64,000 nucleotides of DNA, taken from assembly GCF_000024205.1 (NCBI RefSeq), contig NC_013216.1, positions 496,001 through 560,000 of the forward strand, given 5' to 3'. Of the stretch, positions 34,577 to 44,249 are shown in pieces (positions within the stretch are counted from its first letter, which is position 1; each line of letters starts with the position of its first letter). The stretch is from Desulfofarcimen acetoxidans DSM 771. Its GTDB lineage: Bacteria > Bacillota > Desulfotomaculia > Desulfotomaculales > Desulfofarciminaceae. The notes under the pieces were generated by a model. That model had not been told where the DNA came from, searched no databases, and worked only from the letters and a program-made list of their open reading frames with translations. The position numbers were made by a program, and so were the translations under genes.

Positions 34577-35170
34577 TTGAGATTAACCTCCCAAGAGCGC
34601 AAAAAACAGATTATTAACGCTACTCTAAAATTAGCTGCTCAAAAGGGTATCAGTCGGATTACTACAGCTGAGATAGCCAAGGAGGTTGGTTTATCAGAGG
34701 GTGCAATTTTCAAACATTATCCAAATAAGCAGGAAATAATTCGTGCTGTAGTTGAGATGGTTCAGGATTCTATAATAGGGAAAGCCCACCGGGTGGATTC
34801 TTCCCCTCTGACAGCCAGGGAAAAGTTAAAGGAATTATTACGCTTTCACCTGTCTTTTCTGGGACAAAACCCTGGCATACCAAGGGTTATATTTTCCGAA
34901 CAAATGTTACTGGCTGATAAAGAGCTAAAAGAGAATATGAGAAATTTCTTAAAGCTGGAGTATTTACAGATTATAAAAAATATTTTTGAGCAGGGTGTTG
35001 CCGAGGACGTCTTTAGGGGAGATTTAGATCGGGAAATGATTATTTTGAACTACGTCGGGTTAATTCAGAGCAGTTGCTATAACTGGTCCTTGGAGGATTA
35101 CACCTGGGATATTACTGAGTCATGGCAGAAGATTTATAATTACCTTATAGCTGTGTGGGGAAAAGTTTAA
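34577..35170 (+). CDS. TetR/AcrR-family transcriptional regulator
   Basis: About 197 residues from TTG 34577 (GTGs at 34565/34568 also possible). The N-terminal helix-turn-helix reads G-I-S-R-I-T-T-A-E-I-A-K-E-V-G-L-S-E-G-A-I-F-K-H-Y. The helical ligand domain is unassigned. It probably represses itself and the adaptor/RND genes downstream through the palindrome at 34539-34552, with induction when a pump substrate binds. Confidence 0.92.
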   Translation: MRLTSQERKKQIINATLKLAAQKGISRITTAEIAKEVGLSEGAIFKHYPNKQEIIRAVVEMVQDSIIGKAHRVDSSPLTAREKLKELLRFHLSFLGQNPGIPRVIFSEQMLLADKELKENMRNFLKLEYLQIIKNIFEQGVAEDVFRGDLDREMIILNYVGLIQSSCYNWSLEDYTWDITESWQKIYNYLIAVWGKV

Positions 35171-35194
35171 ACAAGGGACGGGGGGTTACATTTT

Positions 35195-36379
35195 ATGAAA
35201 AAAAAGCTGTTCATAGTATTAACCATACTCTTAATCTTATCAGGGGCAATAACGACAGTTCTGCATAAAGAAAAACAAGTTGCCGCATTATCAAAACCGG
35301 AAACTGCTCCCTATGTTTTTAACGGTGTAAAAGCCTATAAAGGCAGTATGACCAATTACCTATCATTTCAGGGAGAGTTTCAGTCCGACAATGAGGCGCA
35401 AGTTAAAACAAAGCTAACCGGTAATATTCTGTCTATACTTGAGGAAGGTACAACATTTAAAAAAGGAGACGTCCTGGTAAAACTGGATGATCGGGAAATT
35501 GCTGACGGTATAAATGTGCTTGAATTCAATAAAGCAGCCCTAATCAATGAAATGGAAGGACTGCAAACTATAGTGAGCGCCCAAAAAATACAAATGGAAA
35601 ATGCTCTAAAAAACTATGAGCGCAACAAAACTCTGTTTCAGAGTGGCGCATTGTCTGGACAAGCTCTGGACAATGCCCAAAATTTATACCAGCAGGCACA
35701 GTCAAGCTATCAGGATATCAACACAAAACTAAATGTCTACCAGCAAAAGATCAATTCCCTGAACAGCCAGATCAGCCAGCAAAAAAATTTATTAAGTTAT
35801 ACCACTATATTGGCTCCCTTTGATGGGGTAGTAGCCAAAAAATTATTGAATACCGGAGAGCTTGCCGGCTCAACCTCTCCCATACTACAAATAAGCGGGT
35901 TGGGTGGATACAAAGTGATGGTTAAAGTGCCGGTGCAGGTGGCTGCTCAAATAAACCTTCAGGATGATACTCTGCTTACCTACGGGGAACAAGTCGTCAG
36001 AGCACAGATAGACAAGGTTCTTCCGGCAGGAGAAAATAACCTGTCCGTTATTGAGTTAAGACTGCCGAACAATACTTTTCAAGTACCTGTGCACACTTTT
36101 TTACAGGTACAAATACCAACCGGTGCCCAACAAAACGGTATAATTATACCGGTGGAGGCCAAATTTAAAAATGCTGACAATAACACTTTTGCAGTCAAAG
36201 AAGTAAACGGGTTAGCTGTGATAATTCCGGTCAAAGTACTGGTAGAAAATAATCAAAATGCTTGTGTAGAGGGGAATATACAGTCAGGGGACACTTTAGT
36301 CATCGGCTATGAAAGCAAGCTGCTGAACCTTCCCGCGAATACCAGGATAAAGGTCGTGTTGAAAAATGATAATAAGTAA
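35195..36379 (+). CDS. HlyD/MFP-family efflux adaptor
   Basis: 394 residues with one N-terminal membrane helix. Biotinyl-lipoyl half-motif (V-L-V-K-L-D-D-R), a long alpha hairpin (about residues 115-210) and the returning half A-P-F-D-G-V-V-A are visible, then a beta-barrel. It would connect the RND pump to the outside. It overlaps the RND gene by 14 bp. No TolC-like gene is in the window, consistent with a single-membrane cell or with an unlinked partner. Confidence 0.9.
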   Translation: MKKKLFIVLTILLILSGAITTVLHKEKQVAALSKPETAPYVFNGVKAYKGSMTNYLSFQGEFQSDNEAQVKTKLTGNILSILEEGTTFKKGDVLVKLDDREIADGINVLEFNKAALINEMEGLQTIVSAQKIQMENALKNYERNKTLFQSGALSGQALDNAQNLYQQAQSSYQDINTKLNVYQQKINSLNSQISQQKNLLSYTTILAPFDGVVAKKLLNTGELAGSTSPILQISGLGGYKVMVKVPVQVAAQINLQDDTLLTYGEQVVRAQIDKVLPAGENNLSVIELRLPNNTFQVPVHTFLQVQIPTGAQQNGIIIPVEAKFKNADNNTFAVKEVNGLAVIIPVKVLVENNQNACVEGNIQSGDTLVIGYESKLLNLPANTRIKVVLKNDNK

Positions 36380-39300
36380 AATAATGAATAGGCCTCATTT
36401 TATTTATACCATACTTATCATTTTATTCGTCATGGGAGTAGTAGGCTACTTTATGCTGCCCCAGAACATGTTTCCCGATGCCGAGAGGCCGCAAATTTCT
36501 ATTGTCACTTTGGAACCGGGAGCCTCTTCATCTTATATTGCCGATCATGTTAGCAGGCCTATTGAAAAGGTGCTCTATAGTGTTAGTCAGGTGCGTAAGG
36601 TAAGTTCAACTTCGAGGGATGAGGTTTCCGTGGTCACCGCCGAGTTTGAATACTCCAAGGGGTTGGAAGGAGCGGCAACAGATACGGCCAATGCCTTGAG
36701 CAGAGCTACAAACTCCCTGCCTCAGGATATTAAGCAACCACAGATTTATAAAATCGGTGCCTATACCCCACCGGTCATGATTTGGGCTTTATCTCCCCAA
36801 AAGGGTTCTAACCTGGCCCTGGCAGACGTTAGGTATCTGGCTGCCAACAGCATAGCTGACCAACTGGTTAAAGTACGTGCTATTGCCAATGTGGATATCT
36901 TCGGCGGTTATGAAAAAGAAGTTGTTGTAGAAATCAATAAAGACAAATTAAGTAGTTATGATTTGAACATTGCCGATGTGATAGTCGCTTTGCAAAAAAA
37001 CAACAGAGATATTCCCCTTGGTTTAGTTATCAGCAATCACAAGCAGAATATTTTTAAGCTGCAAATTGAGGCTTCGCAAATTGAAGGTTTAAACAATATC
37101 CAAATCAATAAACTGGTCACCATGGCTGATATCTCCAATGTGCGCTATGGTACTAAGGAGCGTACAGCGGGCTATCATGGCAATGGTGAACCGTCTATTG
37201 CACTGGCCATTCAAAGGCCGGAGAACGGTTCTGTCTTAGCAGCAATTGATGCGGCAGAAGCCGAATTGGAGAAGTTAAAGGCTCAGTACCCGCAAATAAA
37301 TTTTCAGGTTACTGATTCATCAAGAGATTTGGTGGAAAAAAGCAATGAAGACATGTTCGCTTCCTTAAGAGATGCTATTATCATGATTTCAGTAGTTATG
37401 TTTTTATTCCTGGCAAACTGGCGGATTATGCTGGTGGCTGCTCTGTCCATACCCTTTGTTTACCTGGGCACCATCTCTTTAATGTGGCTGTTCGGCCAAG
37501 AAATTAATATGGTTACCCTAACCGGTATTATCCTCGCTCTTGGTATGTTGGTGGATGACGCGGTGGTAATATTGGAGAATATCGAAAGACACCTGCATGA
37601 ATTAAAGGAGGATCCGCTGACTGCAGCGGTTAAAGGAACCCAGGAGGTTATGCTGGCTGTTTTTGCCGGTACTGTTTCCACTATGGTTGTATTGGCTCCC
37701 CTATTATTTGTGGGGGAATACCCGCAAAAAATCTTTCGTCCACTGGCAGGTACACTAATCATAGCCATTTTTATTTCCTATTTGGTCTCGATTACTTTTA
37801 TTCCTTTGATTGCACCAAAACTGTTGAGTAAAAGCAAGGGGAAAAACAGGCTTGAGTTTAAGGTGCAAAATATATGTGACTTTTTTCTGAACCCACTGAA
37901 AAGTTTTTATGTAAAAAAACTGAATCTTCTGCTTGACAAACGCCGGTTACGGCTAATACTTACCGTTAATCTGATTGTACTGCTGACTGTCAGTGTGCGG
38001 GTTTTGATTCCTCTGTCCGGGCGTGATTTAATGCCGCCCATGGATACCGGTATCGTGAAAGTAGATGTTGCGACAGACAGTAATATGGATATAAAAAGTG
38101 TAGAGAATTTATTATTCGGCATAGAAAAGAAAATCTATGATACGGGCAATGTCAAAATGCTTTCCTCAAGTATAGGATCAGAACCCGGAGTGTTTACGGT
38201 TGGGAATGGGAATACGCAAAATATTACGGTAACTGCACATTTTATTGACCGGTTTCACCGAAAAGATAACATTTGGGAGATTGAACAAAAAATCCGTAAA
38301 CAGCTTTTGCAGATGCCGGATATTAAATATGTAAATGTTTATGATTACGGTGCTACTCCTTTGTCAACTATTAAAGCGCCTGTGGATGTGATGCTGGCCG
38401 GGAGCGATCTGAAAAATCTGGATATTACCGGTAATATGGTTCTGGATCAGATGAAAAATACCGGTGGGTTGACCGGTGTTTCGCGATCCTGGACTAATGA
38501 CAGCAAAGAATTTTATTTTAATATTGATAAAGCTAAAACTTCCCTTTATGACACTACACCTGGCGATGTAGTTTTGCAGTTATCTCAGAACATTCAGGGA
38601 AGCGTGGCTTCAGTCTTTTCTATACCGGGAGAAAGTGGTTTGCCCGTGCGGGTAATACTGGCCAGGGATTTTAGGAAAGATGTGCAGGACTTTAGTACAT
38701 TTCTGGTGAAAACACCCAAAGGTTTTGTACCTCTGAACAATTTAGGCAGCATTTCTCAGGTTTACCGGCCTACCATGATTACCCGGCAGGGAATGGACTA
38801 TACCCTTGATGTGTACGGTTACCGGGCGCAGGCCGCCGTGACTCATATCATGAGCGGTGTGGACAAGGGTTTATCCACAATTAGCTTACCTCCTGGCGTT
38901 AGCCTTTCTCAGGCCGGGGATATTAAGGAGCTGCAGGATTCGCTTATCCGCATTTTTGCTGCTATACTAATAGCCCTGTTCCTGCTGTATGCTGTACTGG
39001 TAGCAACCTTCAAATCATGGAAGGCCCCGCTGGCAATTATGCTGGCCATACCCCTTTCTCTCATCGGGGGGGCCTGGTCCTTAATTTTGACCAACAAGCA
39101 TATGTGTCTGCCGGCTATTATGGGTTTTGTTTTGTTGAGCGGGATTATTGTTAAAAATTCTATTTTATTGATTGATTTTACGGAAGAAGCTTTGGGACAG
39201 GGCACACCTCTGCGAGAAGCACTGCTGAAGAGTGTTACTCTGAGAACCAGAGCAATTCTGATGACTGCCTTTGCAACAGCCGTGGGAATGGTTCCGATTG

Positions 39301-39464
39301 CCATGGAGTGGGCCATAGGTCTGGAGAGGCTATCTCCTCTTGCAGTAGTGGCTATTGGCGGACTTATTTTTGGTACATTTTTAACACTACTGTTTGTACC
39401 GGTATTTTATGGCATGATGTCGCATAAGAAGAGCGACCGTCCAACCCTAACTCATAATACTTAA
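36366..39464 (+). CDS. RND-family efflux pump (AcrB/MdtB-like)
   Basis: 1032 residues, full length for an HAE1-type RND transporter. Twelve helices in the 1+5/1+5 layout; helix 4 carries G-M-L-V-D-D-A-V-V with the two proton-relay Asp residues, preceded by the loop after G-Q-E-I-N-M-V-T-L. Two large extracytoplasmic porter/docking loops lie between helices 1-2 and 7-8. It is driven by proton motive force and forms a complex with the adjacent adaptor. A bidirectional terminator follows. Confidence 0.94.
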   Translation: MIISKIMNRPHFIYTILIILFVMGVVGYFMLPQNMFPDAERPQISIVTLEPGASSSYIADHVSRPIEKVLYSVSQVRKVSSTSRDEVSVVTAEFEYSKGLEGAATDTANALSRATNSLPQDIKQPQIYKIGAYTPPVMIWALSPQKGSNLALADVRYLAANSIADQLVKVRAIANVDIFGGYEKEVVVEINKDKLSSYDLNIADVIVALQKNNRDIPLGLVISNHKQNIFKLQIEASQIEGLNNIQINKLVTMADISNVRYGTKERTAGYHGNGEPSIALAIQRPENGSVLAAIDAAEAELEKLKAQYPQINFQVTDSSRDLVEKSNEDMFASLRDAIIMISVVMFLFLANWRIMLVAALSIPFVYLGTISLMWLFGQEINMVTLTGIILALGMLVDDAVVILENIERHLHELKEDPLTAAVKGTQEVMLAVFAGTVSTMVVLAPLLFVGEYPQKIFRPLAGTLIIAIFISYLVSITFIPLIAPKLLSKSKGKNRLEFKVQNICDFFLNPLKSFYVKKLNLLLDKRRLRLILTVNLIVLLTVSVRVLIPLSGRDLMPPMDTGIVKVDVATDSNMDIKSVENLLFGIEKKIYDTGNVKMLSSSIGSEPGVFTVGNGNTQNITVTAHFIDRFHRKDNIWEIEQKIRKQLLQMPDIKYVNVYDYGATPLSTIKAPVDVMLAGSDLKNLDITGNMVLDQMKNTGGLTGVSRSWTNDSKEFYFNIDKAKTSLYDTTPGDVVLQLSQNIQGSVASVFSIPGESGLPVRVILARDFRKDVQDFSTFLVKTPKGFVPLNNLGSISQVYRPTMITRQGMDYTLDVYGYRAQAAVTHIMSGVDKGLSTISLPPGVSLSQAGDIKELQDSLIRIFAAILIALFLLYAVLVATFKSWKAPLAIMLAIPLSLIGGAWSLILTNKHMCLPAIMGFVLLSGIIVKNSILLIDFTEEALGQGTPLREALLKSVTLRTRAILMTAFATAVGMVPIAMEWAIGLERLSPLAVVAIGGLIFGTFLTLLFVPVFYGMMSHKKSDRPTLTHNT

Positions 39465-39526
39465 TCTGATAATATCACGATATCCCATACTTTTCTGTCA
39501 ATAAAATTTTATGTAGGTAAACATAC

Positions 39527-39559
39527 AAAAACCCTTAGGAAATAATTCTAAGGGTTTTT
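39527..39559. terminator. bidirectional intrinsic terminator after the RND operon
   Basis: AAAAACCCTTAG (39527-39538) and CTAAGGGTTTTT (39548-39559) form a 12-bp stem with a 9-base loop; A and T runs at the outer ends suit termination from both sides. Confidence 0.88.
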
Positions 39560-39761
39560 GTACAGGGTTAATATTAAGGTCAAGCGTTTGACCTATTAAT
39601 ACCGGTCAACGATACACATTAATATGCTTACACACCCGGCCAATCGGCCTGGTTGTATTCCAGGGGTCTTATTCTTACGAAGGGAAACCTAATCTTAAGC
39701 GTGATGTTTCGAGTGAATACAATTGTTGTATGACTGATCATTGAGTCGTAAGAAATGGATT
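39560..39761. other. gene-free stretch with small palindromes
   Basis: No open frame I can defend. It contains a short AGGTCAA/TTGACCT hairpin (about 39576-39594), CCGGCC-A-A-TCGGCC-like dyads near 39640 and the palindromic ATACAATTGTTGTAT near 39717. It ends in a decayed 5' module of repeat R. Confidence 0.35.
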
Positions 39762-39838
39762 GGAATTATTTTACCGAGCCAGACCCCGGTAAAAATTTGG
39801 AAGGAGTGATTTTCTCTTTTCAAATTTTTTCGAGCAAT
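39762..39838 (+). repeat. dispersed structured repeat R, copy 4
   Basis: Hairpin 1 is identical to copy 1. In hairpin 2 one A-to-G change in the left arm still pairs as G-T. The upstream GGGTCTG module is degraded. It lies about 145 bp before the IS1634-like element. Confidence 0.85.
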
Positions 39839-39983
39839 TGCCTAAAATTATATTTTTATGTAATCCATTATTTCATAATGCTAACAATAGTTAATCCGCT
39901 TGTTTACAGCAAAAGTTTGGATAAGTTATGCTAAAATCTAATTGTAATACTTAAACCTTAGTTTGGCGTAAGATTTTTCCAAA

Positions 39984-41890
39984 TGCAGTCGTAGCAAGGG
40001 CTAAGGTACTCTTAAAAAAATGCGTTCGCTACTACAGCCAATTTTCGGCCTTTTGTAAAATGTTTTTAACATGCTTTACGTCCACAATTGATTCACATCC
40101 AAGCGCTTTTAATATTTGTTGTTGCTTTTCGGAGACCTTTGTGATATTTAAGTGTGTCTTTGCCTCCGATTTATCAAAGACCCAGCGATTAGCCTTGCAC
40201 TCAGCTAATAAGGCTAAAACCGTCTCAGTTGAATTGGAAATTCCGTGCTCCTTAAGTTGGAGCTCAATATCATTTCTCAGAAAATAGGCTAGCATGCAAA
40301 CAGCAACATGGGCCCTTACTCTTTTCTCCCTGGTTAAATAAATTGGACGTAATTCAAGATGTGATTTTATCTCCCTAAAGGCTTCTTCAATTTTATTTTT
40401 CCGTCGATACCACTGTACTATTTCCTGAGCAGATATACGCTCTTGGGTAATATTGGAGATAAAACATGTGATTCCATACAAACGTTGTTCTTTCTGCAAA
40501 GCAGTGTTGTCAATAGTATCTGAAAGCTGAAATGATTCAACAGTACGAGATTTACCAGTTTTAGTTGTAACGGTACGAGAACAGGGCGTAATCTGAACGG
40601 ACAAATATTTATGAACATGAAACCGTTTCGAGATTTTGCTGATTTCTCGCTCAAGAGTGTCACGATTTCTTGATTTTTTGGCTTGTTTCAAATCCCCATT
40701 TTTTTTGATTAGCCACCTATTAATTTGTTCTACCTTATTTCTTTGTATTTGGTGCTCATCAAGAAAACGTGCCACGTCAAAAGTTATAATGTATCGCCGA
40801 TTATCATCTTCAAATTCTCGGTAATACAATATGTCATCATCTATTGGTTGAAATTCCTGCATCGCCAAGACTTGTTCCCAGTCCTCCGGCATAGGAGGGG
40901 TTGGCAATGCTGTTTCGAAAAATGATAATACGTTAATCTCGTCCCTGTCCATTGCCGAAACATAATCCCAATTTGTTTTCTCTAATGTTTTAAGGTTATC
41001 AGCAGATACCATACCTCGGTCAAAAACCATGGTGCAGTGTTGTATGGGAAAACAAGTCTTGACGTTTTGGATTAAGTCGCAAACTGTGGAAACATCCTGA
41101 GTATTACCCTCCAGCAACTTCCAATAAAAAGGGTAACCATCCGGGGTAATCATCAAAGCAATAACAATTTGTTCGCAATCGGGACGGTGATCCCGCGAGT
41201 AGCCAAACTTAGTAAGTACGCAGCGACTTCCTGTTACATATGTAGAGGTAATATCATAAAAAAACACATCCAGGCTATTTGGTCGCTTTTCTTGAATTTT
41301 ACGAAACATATATGACTGTAGCTCGGTTTCTCGCTGGCATAGTCGGTCTAGTTCTCGAAAGATATCAAATGCATTCATTGACAATGGATCTGTATCTATA
41401 TAGGCAGGCAGTACTGTTTTGGTCATCCACTCCTGCACATTGCATTTCGCAACCGGGTCAATACAACGGTTAATTACCATACCTGTAACCCAGCGGTCAT
41501 CCTGAAAGAACTCGTGAAACTGCCATTGTTGCCAGATATGAACCAGAACAGCTACATCTAAATATGCTCCATGCTTTGTGACAACAATATCATCAGATTT
41601 GGCCACAACAAGATCTTGGTTAGAGTGGGCATTAAGCGTTAAGCGTAACCGATCGGCTGCTTCATCATCAAGAGGGCCAATTGCAAAAATTAAGCGGTGT
41701 TTAACTTTACCGTTGTCTCTAAATGATTCGACTATACTATAATGGGAGTATTTTTTCCCTTTGACTGTCTTAACGGATTTCTTGAGAAACATCGTAGCCT
41801 CCAATTTGTTCGCGACTACTATAATTCTATCAGAAATCCAGTATATATCAAGGTTTTATTGGTGTATTCATAAAAATATTCGCTACTACA
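39984..41890 (-). mobile_element. IS1634-family insertion sequence (boundaries approximate)
   Basis: Right end complement TGTAGTAGCGAATATT and left end TGCAGTCGTAGCAAGG are imperfect inverted copies. A further TTCGCTACTACA occurs in direct orientation just inside the left end (about 40025) and at the right end, so the exact left boundary is uncertain. One intact transposase gene is inside. Confidence 0.7.
40032..41792 (-). CDS. IS1634-family transposase
   Basis: 586 residues from ATG 41792 behind GGAGG. The DDE core is visible: F-Y-D-I-T-S-T-Y, M-V-F-D-R-G-M-V-S and R-R-K-N-K-I-E-E-A-F-R-E-I-K. The N-terminal S-R-x-x-G-K-V-K-H-like region and length are normal for IS1634. It appears intact and may be active. 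Confidence 0.93.
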   Translation of the reverse strand: MFLKKSVKTVKGKKYSHYSIVESFRDNGKVKHRLIFAIGPLDDEAADRLRLTLNAHSNQDLVVAKSDDIVVTKHGAYLDVAVLVHIWQQWQFHEFFQDDRWVTGMVINRCIDPVAKCNVQEWMTKTVLPAYIDTDPLSMNAFDIFRELDRLCQRETELQSYMFRKIQEKRPNSLDVFFYDITSTYVTGSRCVLTKFGYSRDHRPDCEQIVIALMITPDGYPFYWKLLEGNTQDVSTVCDLIQNVKTCFPIQHCTMVFDRGMVSADNLKTLEKTNWDYVSAMDRDEINVLSFFETALPTPPMPEDWEQVLAMQEFQPIDDDILYYREFEDDNRRYIITFDVARFLDEHQIQRNKVEQINRWLIKKNGDLKQAKKSRNRDTLEREISKISKRFHVHKYLSVQITPCSRTVTTKTGKSRTVESFQLSDTIDNTALQKEQRLYGITCFISNITQERISAQEIVQWYRRKNKIEEAFREIKSHLELRPIYLTREKRVRAHVAVCMLAYFLRNDIELQLKEHGISNSTETVLALLAECKANRWVFDKSEAKTHLNITKVSEKQQQILKALGCESIVDVKHVKNILQKAENWL

Positions 41891-42100
41891 TTTTTATTAT
41901 TAGTGCCGTGTAAGCCTTGATATAGCTGGGGTTGGAAAATATTTGCGCCAAAGTCCGGCTTAAATCGAAAATTTATATCTATTGCAAGATATGATAAATT
42001 GTGATAGGTTTTACCTTAAGGGTATACCCAAATATTACTTATTAAAGTAACTTTTTAATTTAATGTTGTCAAGTTTACATTAAATTAAGGAGTTGATAAT

Positions 42101-42211
42101 ATGATTCAATATCAAAAAACACCATGTTACCCGCCTAAAGGGCAAAAATATAATAGTGGCTCAACAGGTAAACCGGGAACGACTTGCAACCGTATATTCA
42201 CAGTAACCTAG
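42101..42211 (+). CDS. tiny 36-residue peptide gene
   Basis: ATG 42101 sits seven bases after AAGGAG, ending TAG 42209-42211. The peptide starts M-I-Q-Y-Q-K-T-P-C-Y-P-P-K and continues N-S-G-S-T-G-K-P-G-T-T-C to end V-T; it has two Cys, many Gly/Thr/Ser and no signal peptide. A frameshifted homologue with matching ribosome site, start and stop lies at 18359-18468. I do not recognise the family; it recalls small sporulation-type proteins in composition only. The flanking 41891-42100 and 42212-42487 hold no other gene. Confidence 0.6.
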   Translation: MIQYQKTPCYPPKGQKYNSGSTGKPGTTCNRIFTVT

Positions 42212-42487
42212 CCTGAACTACTATTAATATCATTATATTATGTGTATTTAGAGATTACAATATTCTAAGCGTTTTCAATGGATGTTATTGTCTTTATCCG
42301 AAATATTGCACATAGCGGTTTAAGTTACTTTCACATTTGGCTTGTATGAAAAAATGATACCAAAGTAGTGTTTACACTTTCTGTGTTTGAGGGGGTAAAT
42401 CCAATGTGCCTTTCGAATTAAAATATGGTTTTTGCAGGTAATAATCTGGAAAGTTACTTTTGAAAAATAAAAGGAGTGTAAATTCAA

Positions 42488-43276
42488 ATGCTAAAATCCA
42501 AAAAAATTGTTTCAATCTTGTTGGCAATGATGATAGTCTTAAGCATAGGGTGCTTAAGTGCGTCGGCAGAAGAGTCGGTAGATACAACATCCAGGGGCTA
42601 CCAATTAATAAATGGAGATGTTTATGATCTTCATGGCAACTTGTTACTTAAGATGTATGATGGATTTACTGCGGATGGATACGCCCTTGACCCCAATTTT
42701 ACTGTTCATGATCCAAGTACTTATGTGCAAATTAATGAAGATGAGATTTCACTAATGACGACTGAGATTTTAGATACAACATCCAGGGGCTACCAATTAA
42801 TAGATGGAGATGTTTACGATCTTCATGGCAACTTGTTAATTAAGATGTATGACGGATTTACTGCGGATGGATACACCCTTGACCCCAATTTTACTGTTCA
42901 TGATCCAGGTACTTATGTGCAAATCGATGAAGATGAGATTTCACTAATGGCGACTGAGATTTTTAACGGAACCAAATATTTAAATAAGAACATTGATGGT
43001 AATCAAGGTGTGCAATTGGGTGGTGATTTTACAGTTAGCTCTAGTGAACCTAACTGGCGTTTGACTTATAACTCAGGAGTGCCAACCGGTGTGAATTTTG
43101 GAGTATATAATGTAACTAGAGGTACTGTTGTGGAATGGGTACCTAAAGTTCTACCGGGAAAATCTTTAAGTGATGTTTTTGCTTATACTAGTTCAAGATC
43201 AAATGATGTGTATCGAACTATGGGGAGTGCAGAGGGTTCTGCAGGCCATGCAAGCTTGCGAGTTGTAAAATGCTAG
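42488..43276 (+). CDS. secreted protein with two 64-residue repeats
   Basis: 262 residues with a signal peptide cleaved near S-A-S-A-E (about residue 27). Two tandem 64-residue repeats (each D-T-T-S-R-G-Y-Q-L-I to S-L-M-x-T-E-I) are over 90% identical. A C-terminal domain of about 95 residues (W-R-L-T-Y-N-S-G-V-P and V-V-E-W-V-P-K) follows. The repeat contains G-D-V-Y-D-L-H-G-N-L-L, possibly a surface or spore-associated module. Ribosome site AAAGGAGTG is strong, and a perfect terminator ends the unit. No family assigned. Confidence 0.75.
   Translation: MLKSKKIVSILLAMMIVLSIGCLSASAEESVDTTSRGYQLINGDVYDLHGNLLLKMYDGFTADGYALDPNFTVHDPSTYVQINEDEISLMTTEILDTTSRGYQLIDGDVYDLHGNLLIKMYDGFTADGYTLDPNFTVHDPGTYVQIDEDEISLMATEIFNGTKYLNKNIDGNQGVQLGGDFTVSSSEPNWRLTYNSGVPTGVNFGVYNVTRGTVVEWVPKVLPGKSLSDVFAYTSSRSNDVYRTMGSAEGSAGHASLRVVKC
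42581..42964 (+). repeat. 192-bp tandem duplication inside the secreted-protein gene
   Basis: Units start at 42581 and 42773 with the same GATACAACATCCAGGGGCTA. The period is exactly 64 codons, so the frame is kept. Few base differences indicate a recent event. Confidence 0.85.
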
Positions 43277-43466
43277 CACAGAGAGAATACTAAAGAAATT
43301 ACACTCGTGTAAATAGCTGCTTAAATGATGTTTAGAAAGCATTCATTTCGGCTGTTGTTTCCCCAAAAACATAGCGGCTACCTAGATAAAATTGGGGAGG
43401 TTTGTCCATTAAAGCCAAGCTGCACTAAGGCTTTTTCTCTGCTGTAAAACTAACGTGTATGCTTTC

Positions 43467-43505
43467 AGCTAGGGACCCAGGGATAGGCTGGGTCCCTAGC
43501 TTTTT
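43467..43505 (+). terminator. strong intrinsic terminator
   Basis: Perfect 14-bp stem AGCTAGGGACCCAG (43467-43480) with its complement (43488-43501), 7-base loop, then five T. It ends the secreted repeat-protein transcript and also isolates the convergent coat gene. Confidence 0.92.
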
Positions 43506-43513
43506 ACTAATTC

Positions 43514-43987
43514 TTATTGTGGATTATACATTCCATGTTGTTGCATGTAGTTAAATATTCCTTCACCGTGCTGCTGTTCTTCTTTTTGGATGTGTTGCAG
43601 TGCCTGGCGAACCGGAGAATTTGCAGATTCAAAAATGGCCGTATCGTAGGTACCAGATACGAATTTTTCTGTCATTAACATGTCTGTGCAGAGTACGGCG
43701 TCATCCTGGTAAGTCATTCCTGCTTGTGGTTGGCTTTGAATCTGTTGGGTTTGCTGTTGCAAATCTTGACCTTGATTGCCACCAAGGATAGGTTGTTGCC
43801 CTTGAAGTAGTTGGTTGATCGTATCGTAGTGTTGCTGTTCCTGAGATGCATACTGATTGAAAAGCTGTTTAAGTTGGGGGTCTTTAGCTTGCTGAGCGTA
43901 ATTGGTGTACTTTTGGATGCAAATCTCTTCGTGAGTCTTTTGATCCTCAAGAAGCGTTCTTTCCTTTTGAGTTAATTGCAATGGCAT
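43514..43987 (-). CDS. CotF-family spore coat protein
   Basis: 157 residues from ATG 43987 with GGAGG nine bases upstream. It has the ferritin-like two-part CotF layout: L-E-D-Q-K-T-H-E-E-I-C near the start, H-Y-D-T-I-N-Q-L, a Gln-rich linker (about 65-90), and D-M-L-M-T-E-K plus E-E-Q-Q-H-G-E near the end. It localises to the coat or forespore surface in spore formers and is the best evidence here that the organism sporulates. Confidence 0.9.
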   Translation of the reverse strand: MPLQLTQKERTLLEDQKTHEEICIQKYTNYAQQAKDPQLKQLFNQYASQEQQHYDTINQLLQGQQPILGGNQGQDLQQQTQQIQSQPQAGMTYQDDAVLCTDMLMTEKFVSGTYDTAIFESANSPVRQALQHIQKEEQQHGEGIFNYMQQHGMYNPQ

Positions 43988-44249
43988 CTTATTCACCTCC
44001 TACATTATTTTGTACGAAAGGCTCAGGTTTATTCATAATTACTCAACGCCAAACTGAGCAAAGTTAATGTTGCAGCTCGGGATCACCGCTGACTTAGTAA
44101 TGTCCGGGAATTATCAGGCATTATATGAATTTCTCCAACTTTGCCTATGTGTGAGGGCTAAATGGTGTAATAAGATGAATATTTATATTAAGCATGTGAC
44201 AGTTTATGATATAGGCTTAAGATATTTAAATCATGCAAGGGGTGAGAGA

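Noticed and set aside
15526..39838. Composite transposon bounded by R repeats
   Set aside because: R copies are short, all in the same orientation, include internal copies and lack a shared transposase or target duplication.
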